The position numbers and the translations under genes were made by a program. The notes beneath the pieces are model-generated. The model worked only from the letters and a program-made list of their open reading frames with translations. It did not search any database and was not told the origin of the DNA. DNA of 64,000 bases from Zeugodacus cucurbitae. Lineage: Eukaryota; Arthropoda; Insecta; Diptera; Tephritidae. The stretch spans positions 48,315,501 to 48,379,500 of the forward strand of contig NC_071669.1 in NCBI RefSeq assembly GCF_028554725.1, read 5' to 3'. Positions 12,041-24,479 of this stretch are shown here, piece by piece; the stretch's first letter is position 1; each line of letters starts with the position of its first letter.

Positions 12041-14370
12041 AGGCAGTGACGTGTCAGTGCAGTGCACGAGAAGCCAGCGAGTAACAACAAATGCGGGTGC
12101 GGGACAGACGAAGCATTTGGCTTTCTAGCTGCGGGGCAAATCAAGCAGACTACTGACTCTGCAAATCAGACCGCACGAAAGGGTACTATTACGCCGACTA
12201 GCATGTGCCGTGCAAGATAATTTTTAAGCTTAAACGCCCACACAATCTTTGTGGCATTGGCAGCCAACGTGGACGGACAGTTTAGTGGCTGATCTGGGGT
12301 AACTACGCCGCTGCTGTTATTAAAATGTTGTTATGAGCGGCTAAAGGGATCGCTTAGCCAAACTGGCTGGCTGTGGTTCATTTAGTTGGTGCTGTTGTTG
12401 TTGTTGTCTCGGCTGTTGTTGTCCGTTTTAATTTCCAAGAAAGTGCTGCGGCTAAATATCAATTTAAGAGATTTTCGGAATTCAAATTGCCACCGGGCAA
12501 TGGGCACTCTTCATTACTGGACGCACACACACACACACACTCATTTATATATACCTGTGGGTGCTTGCGTGTGTTTGTTCATTTAATGTATGTACATTTG
12601 TTGTTGCTTTTGTCTCTGTTTGCTCGGTTATTTGCATAAAAACGCTACGCCAGCGGGTCAAAGCGATTAAGTCGCGCTGACTTGGATTTGAGCTGGAGTT
12701 CTTGAGGAGACGCGCTTGATTTGTAAATTGTTTGCTAATAATTGCTGCTTGCTGTTGAAGCATAAAACCCGCGCGATTGTGACTAGTAAATTATTATATT
12801 CGGTGAATAATTATCGGCCAACCGCGCGCTTCGTGTCGCAGCGCAGCTCAAGAATTCCTACGCCGCCGCGCCGCATTCTTCTCCAATGAAGCAACCAAAC
12901 GCAGCGGAAATAGAAAATTAGTACACGCCTCAAGATGTGCCCGCTGTGGACGGGTATTGCACCACGTCACGGCTTAACCGCCACATAACAACACCACCAA
13001 ATATTATTATTATTAACGTATGCGCATATGAGTTGAGGTTATGTTTGCGCGCCGAACCGATTATTAACTTCATTATTGCAGCGCTATCGCGGTGAATGCA
13101 TCTGAGATGGCTATAGCAGGAGATCCAACTGGCAATTGGCAACTGGTCATCGCCAGCCGCCAACGCCCGCCGAAATGCAATTAGCTGCTGTGGCAGAAGC
13201 TGTCCACCACAAGGACTGTCCGGCTGCCGTCGAGGTTCTTGGCTCGCGCGCCCCAGTCCTCACTTGGACGAGAGTAAATTATTTGCTGCACAGCAGCAGC
13301 CACTTAACGAAATAATGCAACAACAACAGCAACAACGATAATAATAATATATGTATGTATATACAAAAAATGTAAACAAAATGCTGAATTAAACTTTTAC
13401 GTCTCCGTTTCGTAATTCATTGAGCAATACACGGCCGCTGAGTACGTGAGCACGCTGCGCGCCCCACTACATCCACTCATGCGCTAACATCTTCGTGCGG
13501 CTGTCCTTAATCGAGCCCAATTTAGCCTGCGGCGACTGCACTTACGCCGCCGTCTCTTATACTCTTCATTTGACTCGTATTTTTTGTGCCGCGCAGAACC
13601 CGCCCACTTACCGAACATTTTTTATAATTTCGAAACTCTTTTTTTGACGTCCCCACTTCATCCGTCCGTTGTATGCGCGTTCTTCCTGTCGTTCTTGCAT
13701 TCAGTTGCAACCTTGCATTGCGGTCTTTGGTGCGCCCTTAAAGTGGCCCATAATGTCCGCGGACGCAAAAGCGCAGCGTACGTGAGCGCAGCAAAGCAGA
13801 AAAAATCGAAAACTTCACTACATCCTCCCACTTTTTTGCAACGTCATCAAGCGACGTGGAGACGTGTATCGGCCTCTACACGGCTACCGCCACTGCCACC
13901 CTCATGTGTACGCCGCCGATCGCAGATGCGCCTCCGCCGATGACGGCATAAACTTATTGCTGTTGGCCAGTTTCAAACACAGCAGCGCCTCCTACCGCTG
14001 CAACGGCCACACCGCCAACTACCGGACCGATTGGCTTCATTTGCCACAACAGCTTACGTTGCGGCAATTATATTCACTATAGAGGTATGTATATACTGCA
14101 ACTGTGATGTGCTGCTGTGCGGGAGATGTTGCACGGTTGCTCTTCAACATTTGATTTACGATGCGGCCACTGGCCGTAGAAGGAGTTGCATGAAAAGAAG
14201 TAGTCTTAAACTCCTGAAAAAAGGCAGCAAAGAAGTGAATGAAGAAAAAATCACATCCACCTCCTCTTCCGGCCGTCGCTTGAGAATATAGAGTGCATGC
14301 TGCATGTTGCTTGAGCTCAAACTGCGTTTTACAGATGCATTTCACAAATTGTTGGGGAAAAAATTCGCAT
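12041..14370. other. GC-richer single-copy block 3
   Basis: GTT/CAA microsatellites, an (AC)n run at about 12,521-12,541, and GCGC/GCCGCC-rich patches at 12.8 and 13.4-13.95 kb. Overlapping ORFs on both strands (for example 13584-13943) have biased composition but no domain or splice context. Confidence 0.4.
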
Positions 14371-15222
14371 CTAATCAATGCGATTGCAATACGCAGATAT
14401 CCGCGTAATTACACAGGCCAACAAATTTTTACTTTTCGATCGTAAGAGATTAAGCTCTAAAGTGCAGTTGCACGGAATACAAAAGAGCGAGAGATTTTCC
14501 TTCCCTTGCTTGTGGACGAATTGCCTAAAATTTATCAGTGAAATATTAAAGAAGAAATCGGTTAGGAGAACGAAAACAAGTTTTCACAAATTTTCTGCGC
14601 TTATCTACCTTTAGAATACGAATACCGCTGATACGAAATTTTAGTCAAAGTACGTCTCATTCTACATCATTTTTTTAAATAGAAGCAGTTCTGAGTTTAA
14701 GCTACCGTAGCTACATAAATTTTTGAAAACCTGTGATATTCATCATAAGAGGCACAATGAGCCTTACAAAAGCCGTCCCAAGCAATCAGTAGTCCTACTC
14801 TTTGTCCTAGTTCTTTCGATTTCCTCTTCCAACCAATGAACCAAGATATTGGAAAGTTTAGTAATTTGTCTGAAACTTACTTATTTTCAGAAGTCTAAAT
14901 GTTCTTGGAGTAACGACAAAAACAGTCACGAAATAATTTCGTACAATACCGTCGATTTGTCAGTCATTGGACGAAAAAAAACGCATTAGTCCTGGTTAGA
15001 AGTCTACTCACCTTATCTCTTGGCAGCAGATGTTTCTATTAGCTGATAGTTAATTTTTCCTTTCGTTAAATACTTTTCTTCTTCGAAGCGTTCACATGGA
15101 AGAATTGGAGCAATATGGCTTTAAATCACCCATTAGCAGATGAAATGAATTAAAAATTAAACTATGGTGATTATGTGGAAGGATCTCTAAGTTCTAGAAC
15201 AGCCATATAGATGCTAACAAAA
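14371..15222. other. Unassigned AT-rich DNA
   Basis: No gene or repeat recognised. Confidence 0.35.
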
Positions 15223-15335
15223 ATAGGTGTGTTCAAAAAATAACGGTTACTTTCGTTTTGTCGGCTTTTTAAATAGTCCCCATTAGATATTATGAACTTA
15301 TGCCAGCGCTTCTTTCAATCATCGAAACACCTGAA
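15223..15335 (-). pseudogene. Mariner 3' end relic (C-terminus and terminal repeat)
   Basis: The minus strand reads CFDD-stop-KKRWHKFIISNGDYF, a mariner transposase C-terminus, followed by about 40 bp to an inverted-repeat-like end (GGTGTGTTCAAAAAAT on the plus strand, 15,224 onward). It is joined directly to plus-strand sequence of a different mariner. Confidence 0.6.
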
Positions 15336-15720
15336 TCAACGCCTGCGATATGCTGCTAAAGCGGAATGAACTCAACCCATTTTTGAAGCGGATTGTGACT
15401 GGCGACGAAAAATGGATCACATACGACAATATAGCGAAAATGATCGTGGTCGAAGGCCGATTAATCGTCCCAAACTGTGGCCAAGCCGGGATTGACGGTC
15501 AGTAAGATTTTGCTGCATGTTTGGTGGGATTGGAAGGGAATCATTTACTATGTGCTGCTCCCATATGGCTAGACGCTTACTTTTACCATCTACTGCGAAC
15601 AACTGGACAGCTTGAAACAGGCGATCGACCAGAAGCGTCCAGAATTGGCAACAGGAAGGGTGTAGTGTTCCACCAGGACAACACTTTTTATTCTCAAATA
15701 ATATATTGATAGAATGATTG
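15336..15720 (+). pseudogene. Mariner transposase fragment (DD34D catalytic region)
   Basis: The plus strand, across frameshifts, shows NPFLKRIVTGDEKWITYDN with the first catalytic aspartate, WWDWKGIIYY, then RKGVVFHQDN with the second aspartate. It breaks off into AT-rich text soon after. It closely matches the inverted copy at 24.7-25.2 kb. Truncated at both ends and non-functional. Confidence 0.8.
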
Positions 15721-16263
15721 ATTTCAATTGATATAGGTTTAACGTAGCCAGCAATCTCATGTTCTGAATCTGGTATCCATGATTTACCTCTTCATTAGCG
15801 TTATAGTATCATTTATAACAGATGGTATCTAAATTCTAGACCAAAGAAGATATTTTTGGCATTGTTCTGGAACATAGAGACCCCTTAAATACGGGCCAAA
15901 GTTACTTCATATTTAATTTCATTTTGACTTCTTACTAAAATCCAATTACTAGTAATCTAATCTTCACACACATAACATCAAAGATTGCAGGAGTAAAGTA
16001 GTAAACGTTTCGTTTTTTCTGAAAGCCCAATTGGTAAAACCTCTGAGTATGTTTATGGTAGTCACAAAATACATCAACAAACCTCTTCAAAGTAATGGAT
16101 GTCAAGATACAGCGCACAAACATAAGTAAAATTTCAAGCAAGCAGTTAACAGAGATGTAAGGGACAATTATACAGTGTATAAATTCAGTCTAAACTCTTA
16201 ATCAGTTACTGTTTGTTTTAAGAACACCAAGCCGTGCCATATTTGCATATAAATTTAACTTCA
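15721..16263. other. Unassigned AT-rich DNA
   Basis: No feature supported. Confidence 0.35.
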
Positions 16264-17235
16264 AACAAGTAGGGAAGGCCTAAGTTCGGGTGTAACCGAA
16301 CATTTTATACTCTCGCAATTTATTTACTTAATTAAATATAACAAACAATTTGACCACATATTCGGTGTATTCATATATGGTATAAATCCCATTGAAAGTT
16401 TGAAAACCCTAATATTAAATATATGGCAGATAGGGGAATTTATGACCGGATTTCACTCATTTTACGCACGGAGACATATTATTAGAACAAACAAATTCCC
16501 TCTGAATTTCTTCTAAATATCTGAGAGACTTGCCCATATTTTCGGTAAAAAATTTGTTAGAAGCACTGTAGTCCTCATATTCGATATATAGGGTCTTGAA
16601 AATTAATGGACCGATTTCGATGAATTTTAAAAGGGCGATGCCACTCTTTACATGCAGTATTTTTGCAAAGTTCTGTTCCGATATCTTCACTGGTGCTTAC
16701 TTTATATATTGTAAAGTAAACGATTCAGATCGACTTTAATGTTTTGGTATATGGGAAATAGGCGTGGTAATGAACCGATTTGGCCGATTTTCACAACATA
16801 TCATTGGGATGTAAGGAAACTATTACAAACCAAGTTTCTTTGAAATCGGTCGATTAGTTATTGAGATATGGTTTTTGACCCATAAGTGGGCGACGCCACG
16901 CCCATTTTCCATTTTGTAAAAAAATCTGAGTGCAGCTGGCAGATGGACCATTTCTTATGTGAAATTTAGTGTTTCTGACGGTTTTCGTTAGTGAGTTAAC
17001 CCACTTTTAGTAATTTTCAACCTAACCTTTGTATGGGAGGTGGGCGTGGTTATTATCCGATTTCTTTTATTTTTGGAGTGTATTAAGAAGTGGCTAAAAA
17101 ACGACTGCAGAAAGTTTGCTTTATATAGCTCTATTGGTTTGCGAGATATGTACAAAAAACCTATTTGGGGAGGGGCCACGCCCACTTCCCCAAAAAAATT
17201 ACATCCAAATATGCCCCTGCATAGTTATTAATTAC
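16264..17235 (+). repeat. Hairpin-ended 'gggcgtggc' interspersed repeat, copy 2
   Basis: Opens with the palindrome GTTCGGGTGTAACCGAAC (16284-16301), then CATTTTATACTCTCGCAA. Blocks with gggcgtggt, gcgacgccacgccc and ggggccacgcccacttcccc match the reverse complement of the 36.08-kb copy in the same order. The far terminus with the GTCCGTCC tract is missing here, so this copy looks truncated near 17,220. Confidence 0.8.
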
Positions 17236-18480
17236 TTATTCATCCTCATATAAATTTACTATTAACCTTTCGTATGCGCATACAATTTACTACCACATCA
17301 AATACAACCACATACCTACCTTCTATAAACTTAAAGCTCCCACGTTCCGAAAATATTCCACGAAACACACACTCCTCCCCACACCAAACCGTGGAAGGAA
17401 ATAGTGAAGCAGGACTACGATCACTTTCAATTCAATGCGATGGCCACGCATTCTAATAAACGTAAATAATTATCCAATTGCTCGTCATGGCGAATCTGAA
17501 AGCTTCATCAATCATCCACGACCATAATTGTGTTTGTCCGAATGTCCAACTGACTTGACTTGACCACCAACGCCACATAAGGCAGGACACACGAGCCACA
17601 ACACCACTAGACAATTCCGCTAGCCAAAAACAACGTCAGCCACAGAAAAAGAACTGTGGTACGTACATACGGCATGTGGCACATGCAGCATTTTGCATGA
17701 CGCACCAAGTCAAAAACTGAAGAGCAAATAAATAAAACGCGCAATGAGCGTAGAAAAACCCATTGCTTCGGCGCAGCAGGATGTCAAATCGCGCAGCAGC
17801 AGCCACCAATTGATACATGCCACAAACAGTATTGTAGAGCTGCTGCTGCAACAACAGGAATCGCCAGCAATCATAGCAGTAATGAACAGCAGTCGAAGTG
17901 GCAGTTGCAATTCGTTAGCGAGGCGTCGAGCTGCTAACCATTGCTGTCCGCTTGCTGCCGACTGCCTATTCATTGGCGATTTGATTTGTTTTTATTGCCC
18001 GCGATCAATGAGCGACGACGATTGAGTCAGCCAGCTAAAGATTGGCGAGTCACCACAGCGCGACTCGGTGCTACAAACGTTTAACCTCTTGAACCCGCAG
18101 AGACAATGAGCTATTGCGGTGCAATATGCGGCTCGACTAACCCGGACCGGGCTCGTGGGTTCCAAAACAGCGTGCAGTTGGCACGCGCGGGACGCACGTG
18201 TTGTCAGTCTCATGGTATCCCTGACAACCATATACCGCTAGGTGTGTGCAACTTACTGCGAACTCGTGTGCCACAGCGCGTGGTTGGCTTTGTCGCAACG
18301 TCTACTCTACTGCAGATCTGTGTGCAAGTAGAATTCGCAGAAATCTTTAGCGTCATCTTCTTCTTCTGTTTGTCTCTAATTCTTATTCCGCTGCTGCTTG
18401 TCATTGTCGTTAGATTGTCGTGTTTTACGCAATAAATTACAAATGTTTTGTCGCATGTGCAACAAGCAGCTGACACCGGT
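17236..18480. other. GC-richer single-copy block 4
   Basis: CAG/CTG-rich (17.77-17.95 kb) and moderately GC-rich DNA. ORFs at 18106-18435 (+) and 17744-18025 (+) have no recognisable content. Confidence 0.4.
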
Positions 18481-19508
18481 ACTTGACTAAATATTTACGA
18501 AAAGGCACTATGGTGCTTAATTGGATCGTGTTAACAAATGACTGCTAGGAAATTTTATGGTTAATCGTCTTAAACAAATATGTGTTATAACTAAATATGT
18601 ATAAGTACATTAACTTTAAGAATTGGGAAACTGTACTTGAAATAATGTCCTGACAGGTTCCGCCGATCAAAAAAAAAAAACTAAAAATTTAGTTATTATT
18701 TCTTCTTTATCGTGGGGTCCTTAACACTAAATCCATTGTTCGGGGCCTCCGATAAAGCTTTCTTTTCCCCAATCATCCGGAACCGAAAAAACTCAATCAT
18801 TTTTTATTTTACTGCGGTCGGATCTTAAACGAGTTTGCGGATACCTTTATTTGTTTCCTTGCAATAATTTAGAGCCGATGAGAGTGTCAAACCGCGTCCC
18901 AACTGGTATCTCTGTAACAATGGGTTGCTGAATATGAAGGTCCAAGATATTATTAGAGTTTTATTATCTGAGTTTTCAAAATATCAATTGTAAGGTAGTG
19001 TTTGCCGTTCCAGTTTTTAACAGATATTCCGACTCGTACAATGGATCAAGTCAACTCATACAGTAGGCGAGACAGCAGGTTCAGAAAACTGTTACAATTT
19101 AAGTGTTCTTAAGAGGCTGAAGATCCAAAGTTCGTTACCTATTTTTGACCCTGTAGATGCTTATATCCTACAAAAAATGTTCCGATGATAAGTAATTTTC
19201 TTCATTATCGCAGTATCCTTCCCAGTTTTAGCCAATTTCCAATCCTAATCGTATTATTCGTGATCCTCAAAGTACCACTCATGTTTCTCCTCCATTCGCG
19301 ATTACGCAATCTACTACTTGTTACAACTTTAAACTTTATGTCGAGGAATATTAGTTTTTGTATGGGGAAAGTGAAGAAAAATTATAAAAACTCCATTTTC
19401 TCACAGCTGCTCCTTTGAATAAATATGTATAGGACAGTTTGCAATATAAATAGCAATAAGACTACGTTTTCTATAGATAATAGTAGATCGAGCAGTCGGT
19501 CGATTAAC
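18481..19508. other. Unassigned AT-rich DNA
   Basis: Nothing recognised before the mariner end at 19,511. Confidence 0.35.
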
Positions 19509-19510
19509 TA

Positions 19511-20090
19511 CGAGGGCTGCTATATATATTTCTGATCCAGGCAACACTAAGTGAATTCATCTCGGCCAAAAAATGGAATTAACTCGTGAACATTTTCGTG
19601 CGATCATTTTTCACAACTTTCGACGTGGATTATCGTGTCAAGAGTGCATCGATGAACTGAAATCTTTGTATGGCTATGAAGCACCATCCTATAGCACTGT
19701 GAAAAACTGGTACAACGAATTCAATCGTGGCCGACGCTCGCTCAAAGATGAATTCCGTGAAGGTCGTCCAAAAACAGCCGTTGTGCCAGAAAACATCGAC
19801 GCCGTACGTGAACTGATAATGCAAGACCGTCATGTAACATACCTTCAGATAGAGGCATGCCTATGCATTTCTCCCACCAGCATACATTCGATATTGCATG
19901 AACACCTGGCCGTAAAAAAGGTTTGTTCTCGTTGGATCCCGCACAATTTGACAATCGCTCAAAAAAAGGCCCAAAAAAAGTGCTTCGAAAATTGTTTTGA
20001 GCGCATGCAAAAGTGTATAAATCTTGATGGAGAATATTTTGAAAAACAATAAAACTATTTTCGTTGATAAATATTCTTATTTTCATTATT
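19511..20090 (+). mobile_element. Internally deleted mariner, copy A (right end lost)
   Basis: The left terminal repeat CGAGGGCTGCTATATATATT begins at 19,511 after a TA. The sequence then matches copy B (40652-41341) throughout. The right end stops at TTTCATTATT (20,090), about 27 bp short of the terminus, where an RTE-like LINE end begins. The element therefore lacks one terminal repeat and is probably immobile. Confidence 0.85.
19573..20052 (+). CDS. Deletion-derived mariner transposase ORF, catalytic domain absent
   Basis: An intact 159-residue ORF. Residues 1-120 are the mariner DNA-binding half: an HTH start (MELTREHFRAIIFHNFRRG), SYSTVKNWYNEF, the linker EFREGRPKTAV and the second HTH (YLQIEACLCISPTSIHSILH). 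After NLTIAQKKA the frame jumps into QKKCFENCFERMQKC and ends GEYFEKQ, the family's C-terminus. The whole DD34D catalytic core of about 185 residues (family knowledge) is missing, so it cannot cut DNA but could still bind the terminal repeats. The start lies just after the left repeat as in full-length relatives. No evidence of expression. Confidence 0.8.
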   Translation: MELTREHFRAIIFHNFRRGLSCQECIDELKSLYGYEAPSYSTVKNWYNEFNRGRRSLKDEFREGRPKTAVVPENIDAVRELIMQDRHVTYLQIEACLCISPTSIHSILHEHLAVKKVCSRWIPHNLTIAQKKAQKKCFENCFERMQKCINLDGEYFEKQ

Positions 20091-20830
20091 GTATGTATGT
20101 GATTGGCGTTGCAGCCGTTTAGCCGGTTATAGCCGAATCGACGATAGTGCGCCACCTCTCTCTCTCCTTCGCAGTTCGGCGCCAGTTGGAGATCCCAAGT
20201 TTAACCAGGTCGCTCTTCACCTGGTCCCTCCAACGGAGTGGAGGCCTTCCCCTTCCTCGGCTTCCTCCGGCGGGTACTGCATCGAACACTTTCAGGGCTG
20301 GAGTGTTTTCGTCCATTCGGACAACATGACCTAGCCAGCGTAGCCGCTGTCTTTTTATTCGCTGAACTATGTCAATGTCGTCGTATAACTCGTACAGCTG
20401 ATAGAGTTTGATTTTGGTTCGTCGAGATAGGACTTTACTGTTCAATTGCCTACTCAGTCCAAAGTAGCAACTGTTGGCAAGAGTGTTTCTACGCTGGATT
20501 TCGAGCTGACATGGTTGATGTTGTTGATACTGGTTCCCAGGTATACGAAATTATCTACGACTTCGAAGTTATGACTGTCAACAGAGACGTGGGAGCCAAG
20601 ACGCGAGTGCGCCGACTGTTTGCTTGATGACAGGAGATATTTCGTCTTGTCCTCATTCACCTCCCTACCCATACGCTTCGCCTCCTTATCCATGCGGGAA
20701 AAAGCAGAACATACGGTGCGGTTGTTGCTTCCGATGATATCAATATCATCGGCGTACGCCAGCAGCTGTACACTCTTGTAGAAGATTGTACCTTCTGATC
20801 CTTGATTAAACGTAACGCGAAGATATAAGA
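20091..20830 (-). pseudogene. RTE-like LINE 3' half (reverse transcriptase C-terminus)
   Basis: The minus strand reads AYADDIDIIGSNNRTVCSAF with the catalytic YADD box, then KEAKRMGREVNEDKTKYLLS and FEVVDNFVYLGTSIN. After a deletion come KLYQLYELYDDIDIVQRIK, RLRWLGHVVRMDE and GRGRPPLRWRDQVKSDL. Frame changes near 20,450 and 20,700 and the missing block make it dead. The element's 3' end lies at 20,091, directly against the broken mariner copy A, with a TACA-type tail. The clade (RTE/BovB-like) is my judgement from motif order. Confidence 0.85.
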
Positions 20831-21250
20831 TGGGTTTATCTTGAAATATTTGGGTACTGTTTCAGTTCAAGTCCCATAACCCACCTGATGTCTTGTGTGG
20901 ATGACAGCTGAGAATTGTTTCTCTTTCGATGAGAATTTTAATTCAGTCTTATGGGGAGTAAAGAATAAATATTTTATTTCTATCTCTAAGAACAAACCGT
21001 ATGAGCTTTAAAAATCGGTAATTATATTTTATTTGGTCAACAAGTATCAATCGTCGAGATTCGACTCTAGATTTGCTCGAATATATAATTTTTAGAAATA
21101 ATACAGACAAAGTATGGATTCACTCCACATATATTCTCAGCTTAATTCATCTTAAAAAGTGGAGTTGACTCACAAGCAAAGATTTCTCCAATATCCAAAG
21201 TTCAATTTCCTGCCGACCCCAAACGCAACTTCCTCCTTTCTTTCGCACCA
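20831..21250. other. Unassigned AT-rich DNA
   Basis: No feature supported. Confidence 0.35.
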
Positions 21251-24080
21251 ACACCCTTTATATGTAGATTGCGTAGCTAATTAAACGATAATTTACCATT
21301 TAAAGCCACAACACTTGGTTGCAGCATTTTCAAGTATGGTGTGGCAAACGGTTGCTGCTGTCCGACTCTTCGACATGCAGAAGCGTATAACAATTCCCAC
21401 AACAGCGCATAGCGCCCACAGCAAAGGAAGTAAACGAGGCTAGATAGGTGTGCCTGTGTGTGTGTATGGGTTGGTAAATTTACAATGATGCGCTGCCAAA
21501 TGTAATGTTGCACATCCAAGCCGAGTCGATTGGCATTTGTGGCATTTGCTGCGATTTATGTAAGCAAAAACTCAAACCATCAATCTCTGAACTCCCCAAA
21601 AGAGGATTGACATGCAGCGCGAACTACAGACGCACACACATTCGTAATGCATATATACCGTGTGTGTGTGTTTGAGTTAAATTTATTTTAGCTGCCTGTC
21701 TGGCTTGTTGATCTGTTTCGCCTAAGCACGTGTGGCTAACCGCTTGCTGTGTTGCACCGCCGCCACCCACTATGTGCGTTTGCGGCACTTGGCTGCCTGC
21801 TGCTGCTGCGGCCGCTTTAAATCCACATTTCAATTTATTTGCCACTGCCGACGAGTTTGCGCGTATTTTGTTGCTGCTGTAAGTGATTCCGGGAAGGCGT
21901 TGCTCAAATTACTGTTGCCACTGGTGAGCTTAATTTGCCACTGTTGTTGTTGTTAAAATTGTAAATGTTGTTGTTGTTGACCATGTCAATAGCGCACACC
22001 GACACCACTTCATCAAGCGTAGGCAAACAATAAATTACGCAATCCGAACTGTCCATCTGCAGTCCATCAATGGCGAAGAGAGCCCAACGCACCGAAAGGC
22101 CGCTGGGCCTCCCCGGTAGACACCATAGCACACATAAGTAGCAAAACAATATACAATACATGCGGCAATATAAATAGACAGCAACGCTGCCGGCACATAC
22201 GAAGCGTGAATTACGCATCGAGCGAGTGAGGCAAGCGGCAAGAGGCAGGCGATGCAGCAGCGCCGTAAAGGGCAGCTCGAGTTCTGTATACGGAAGTCCA
22301 TGTCAGCAACGCGCCACCCAACCCATATACGACCCACCAACAGCCCATCAGCATGCAGCATGCAATTATTATGTGGCACATTCTCGCGCACGCACCCGAC
22401 CGCACAACTGTCCGAACTCAGAGCCAACCAGCCAGCTAGCCAGCCATTCGCACATCCATTACCATAACCATATCAGCATAAATTCCAGGGCATCGTTAAG
22501 TGAGGCGGTGAACCCATCAAAATGGTGTTGGGTGCGACGCACAGTGAGCGCTGCCATCAGCCACCAGCAACCGAAGTGCGCTCAATGCGTTCGAGCTGCC
22601 ATTCTAGGCCACTGTTGAGTAGCTACTTCGACGGCCTCATCTAATGAGGGGAATTACCGCTGCTAATGGGACACGATGCGGTAAATTCTGGAACATATTG
22701 CCGGTATGTTGCAGCAGTAGTAGCAGCAGCAGCGACGCATTGCGCGTACAAGCAACACTCAACGCTTAGTGTGGGTATGCGTGCCACATCGTTGGCATAA
22801 TGTGCATTTCACACCTACTTCGCGCACGAAAGCACCACGCACAACTGCTGCCACAAACTACCAAGCGCTATGCCTATACATGGTGGCAACAATGTGTTGC
22901 AGTTGCACACAAATTGTTCGCACACATTTTAGTATGTGCGCGCCACACCAACCCGCCTAGCTAAAATGCGGCAACAGTGCAACATTCGCGACGGCAACAA
23001 TTGTTTTTCGACACTCACCGGTCGCAATCACTGCTGGGAATGCGGCAGGCGCGCTCTAGCAAGCGCATTTGTGCCACTGTCCACACGCTCACTATGCATT
23101 TGCCACAAATCCTCCTTATTCGTTGCGTGTGTGCTTTTTGTGGTTTTTAGGTATCTTTGTTTTTGTTTTTAGCTTCTCCGTAGTTTGGGCTGGTCTAACC
23201 TTTCACCCGCCACTTAATTTACGACATAATGTTTGCAGATCTTAATTAGGTGCAAGTAATAGTACGCACGCCCGAGATGGTGTTGCGCCACATAGTTCGC
23301 GCAGCAGCACGGCTTGAGTGTCTAGCGCAACTTCTTCTTCTTCTTTTTCCAACCTTACAACACACTTTTGTTATTGTTGTTCAACACACTCCCTCTTTCT
23401 TGTTGCAAGTAGCCAAGAGCCACATGCCTTGACGTTAATGTTGCAAGCACAGCAAAGTGCCACAAGTGCAAGCAGCACTAGGCGAGATGTAGTCACAACC
23501 AATACAACAACAACAAAAAACACAACTAGCTACAATAGCTATTGCTAGGCAGCATACACCAAGAATAAAAGTAACAACAACAACATATTTGAGAACAAGG
23601 TTAGCATTAGTATGCCGCGCCGTCTCCACCGTCAGCCCCGTCTACGACCACAACGTCCACGACGACAATGAATAAATTTTCACTTTAGATAAGCAATCGC
23701 CAAGTGTTGGTGTTGACTTGCGTCCGTTCTCGCTTCTGTCAGTTTGCGGGTACTCGACTCGCGAACGCCAGCGCCCACGATCTTGCGCGGCGGCGCATTG
23801 GTACGCCTGCACTTAGCCGCAATGTCAAGTTGGTCGCGCTCAAATTTCATTGTGTCGCCTGTCGTCAGCATACCAGAGATCGTAGATATGTGTTGGCATG
23901 TTGCTGGCGTTGTTGGCTTTTAGAGTTGAGCAAATTGTCAGGTGTAAAATTCGATAAGATGACCTTGTAAAGGATATTGTAAGTTCGCACGATGCACGAT
24001 GCGCTGAATGTGAAGTTATTTTGTAAGCGAAGTGGAGGAAGGCATAGTGGTGTTGGTGTAAGTTGGATGGGTTGGTGTCT
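21251..24080. other. GC-richer single-copy block 5
   Basis: The longest such block: GTT/CAA and CAG repeats, a (TG)n tract at about 21,661-21,671, and many ORFs on both strands (for example 22035-22427 and 22226-22618, overlapping antisense) that cannot all be real and show no domains. Candidate regulatory or noncoding RNA DNA. Confidence 0.4.
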
Positions 24081-24479
24081 ACAGAATTTTAATTTTATAA
24101 ATTATATATTTCAACACCTTAATTACCTTTAAATTGTGAATTGATCACAATCAACGAAAAGGACTGAAATCAATAAAAACCAAATTGTTGACAAGAAAAC
24201 ATGTTTTATTAATTTGTTCATGATTTTGAACATATTGACCGATATAAACTGTATAAAGTCAACCGGATTGTCGAGAATCAATATTTTGGCTGTACTGGGG
24301 CGAGAGGCAATTAACTTTTGGCATTAAACTGTTGTAAGTTTTAAAAAATGTTTCCACGCAATTTTATTGTAGATAATTCACTGAATGACCGAGCTATTCC
24401 TCATAAAGTCCCCAGAATAGCGGAAGTAGTTATATTAAGTTGGGAAATATCTCACATCCTCTTTTTTGTTCTTTATTCA
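24081..24479. other. Unassigned AT-rich DNA
   Basis: No feature supported. Confidence 0.35.

Noticed and set aside
13584..13943. 119-residue plus-strand ORF
   Set aside because: Composition-driven open frame in a GC-rich patch; the peptide is low-complexity and unrecognisable.
22035..22618. Overlapping 130-residue ORFs on both strands
   Set aside because: Antisense to each other in a GC-richer block with few stops; no domain, splice sites or biased codon use that favour one.
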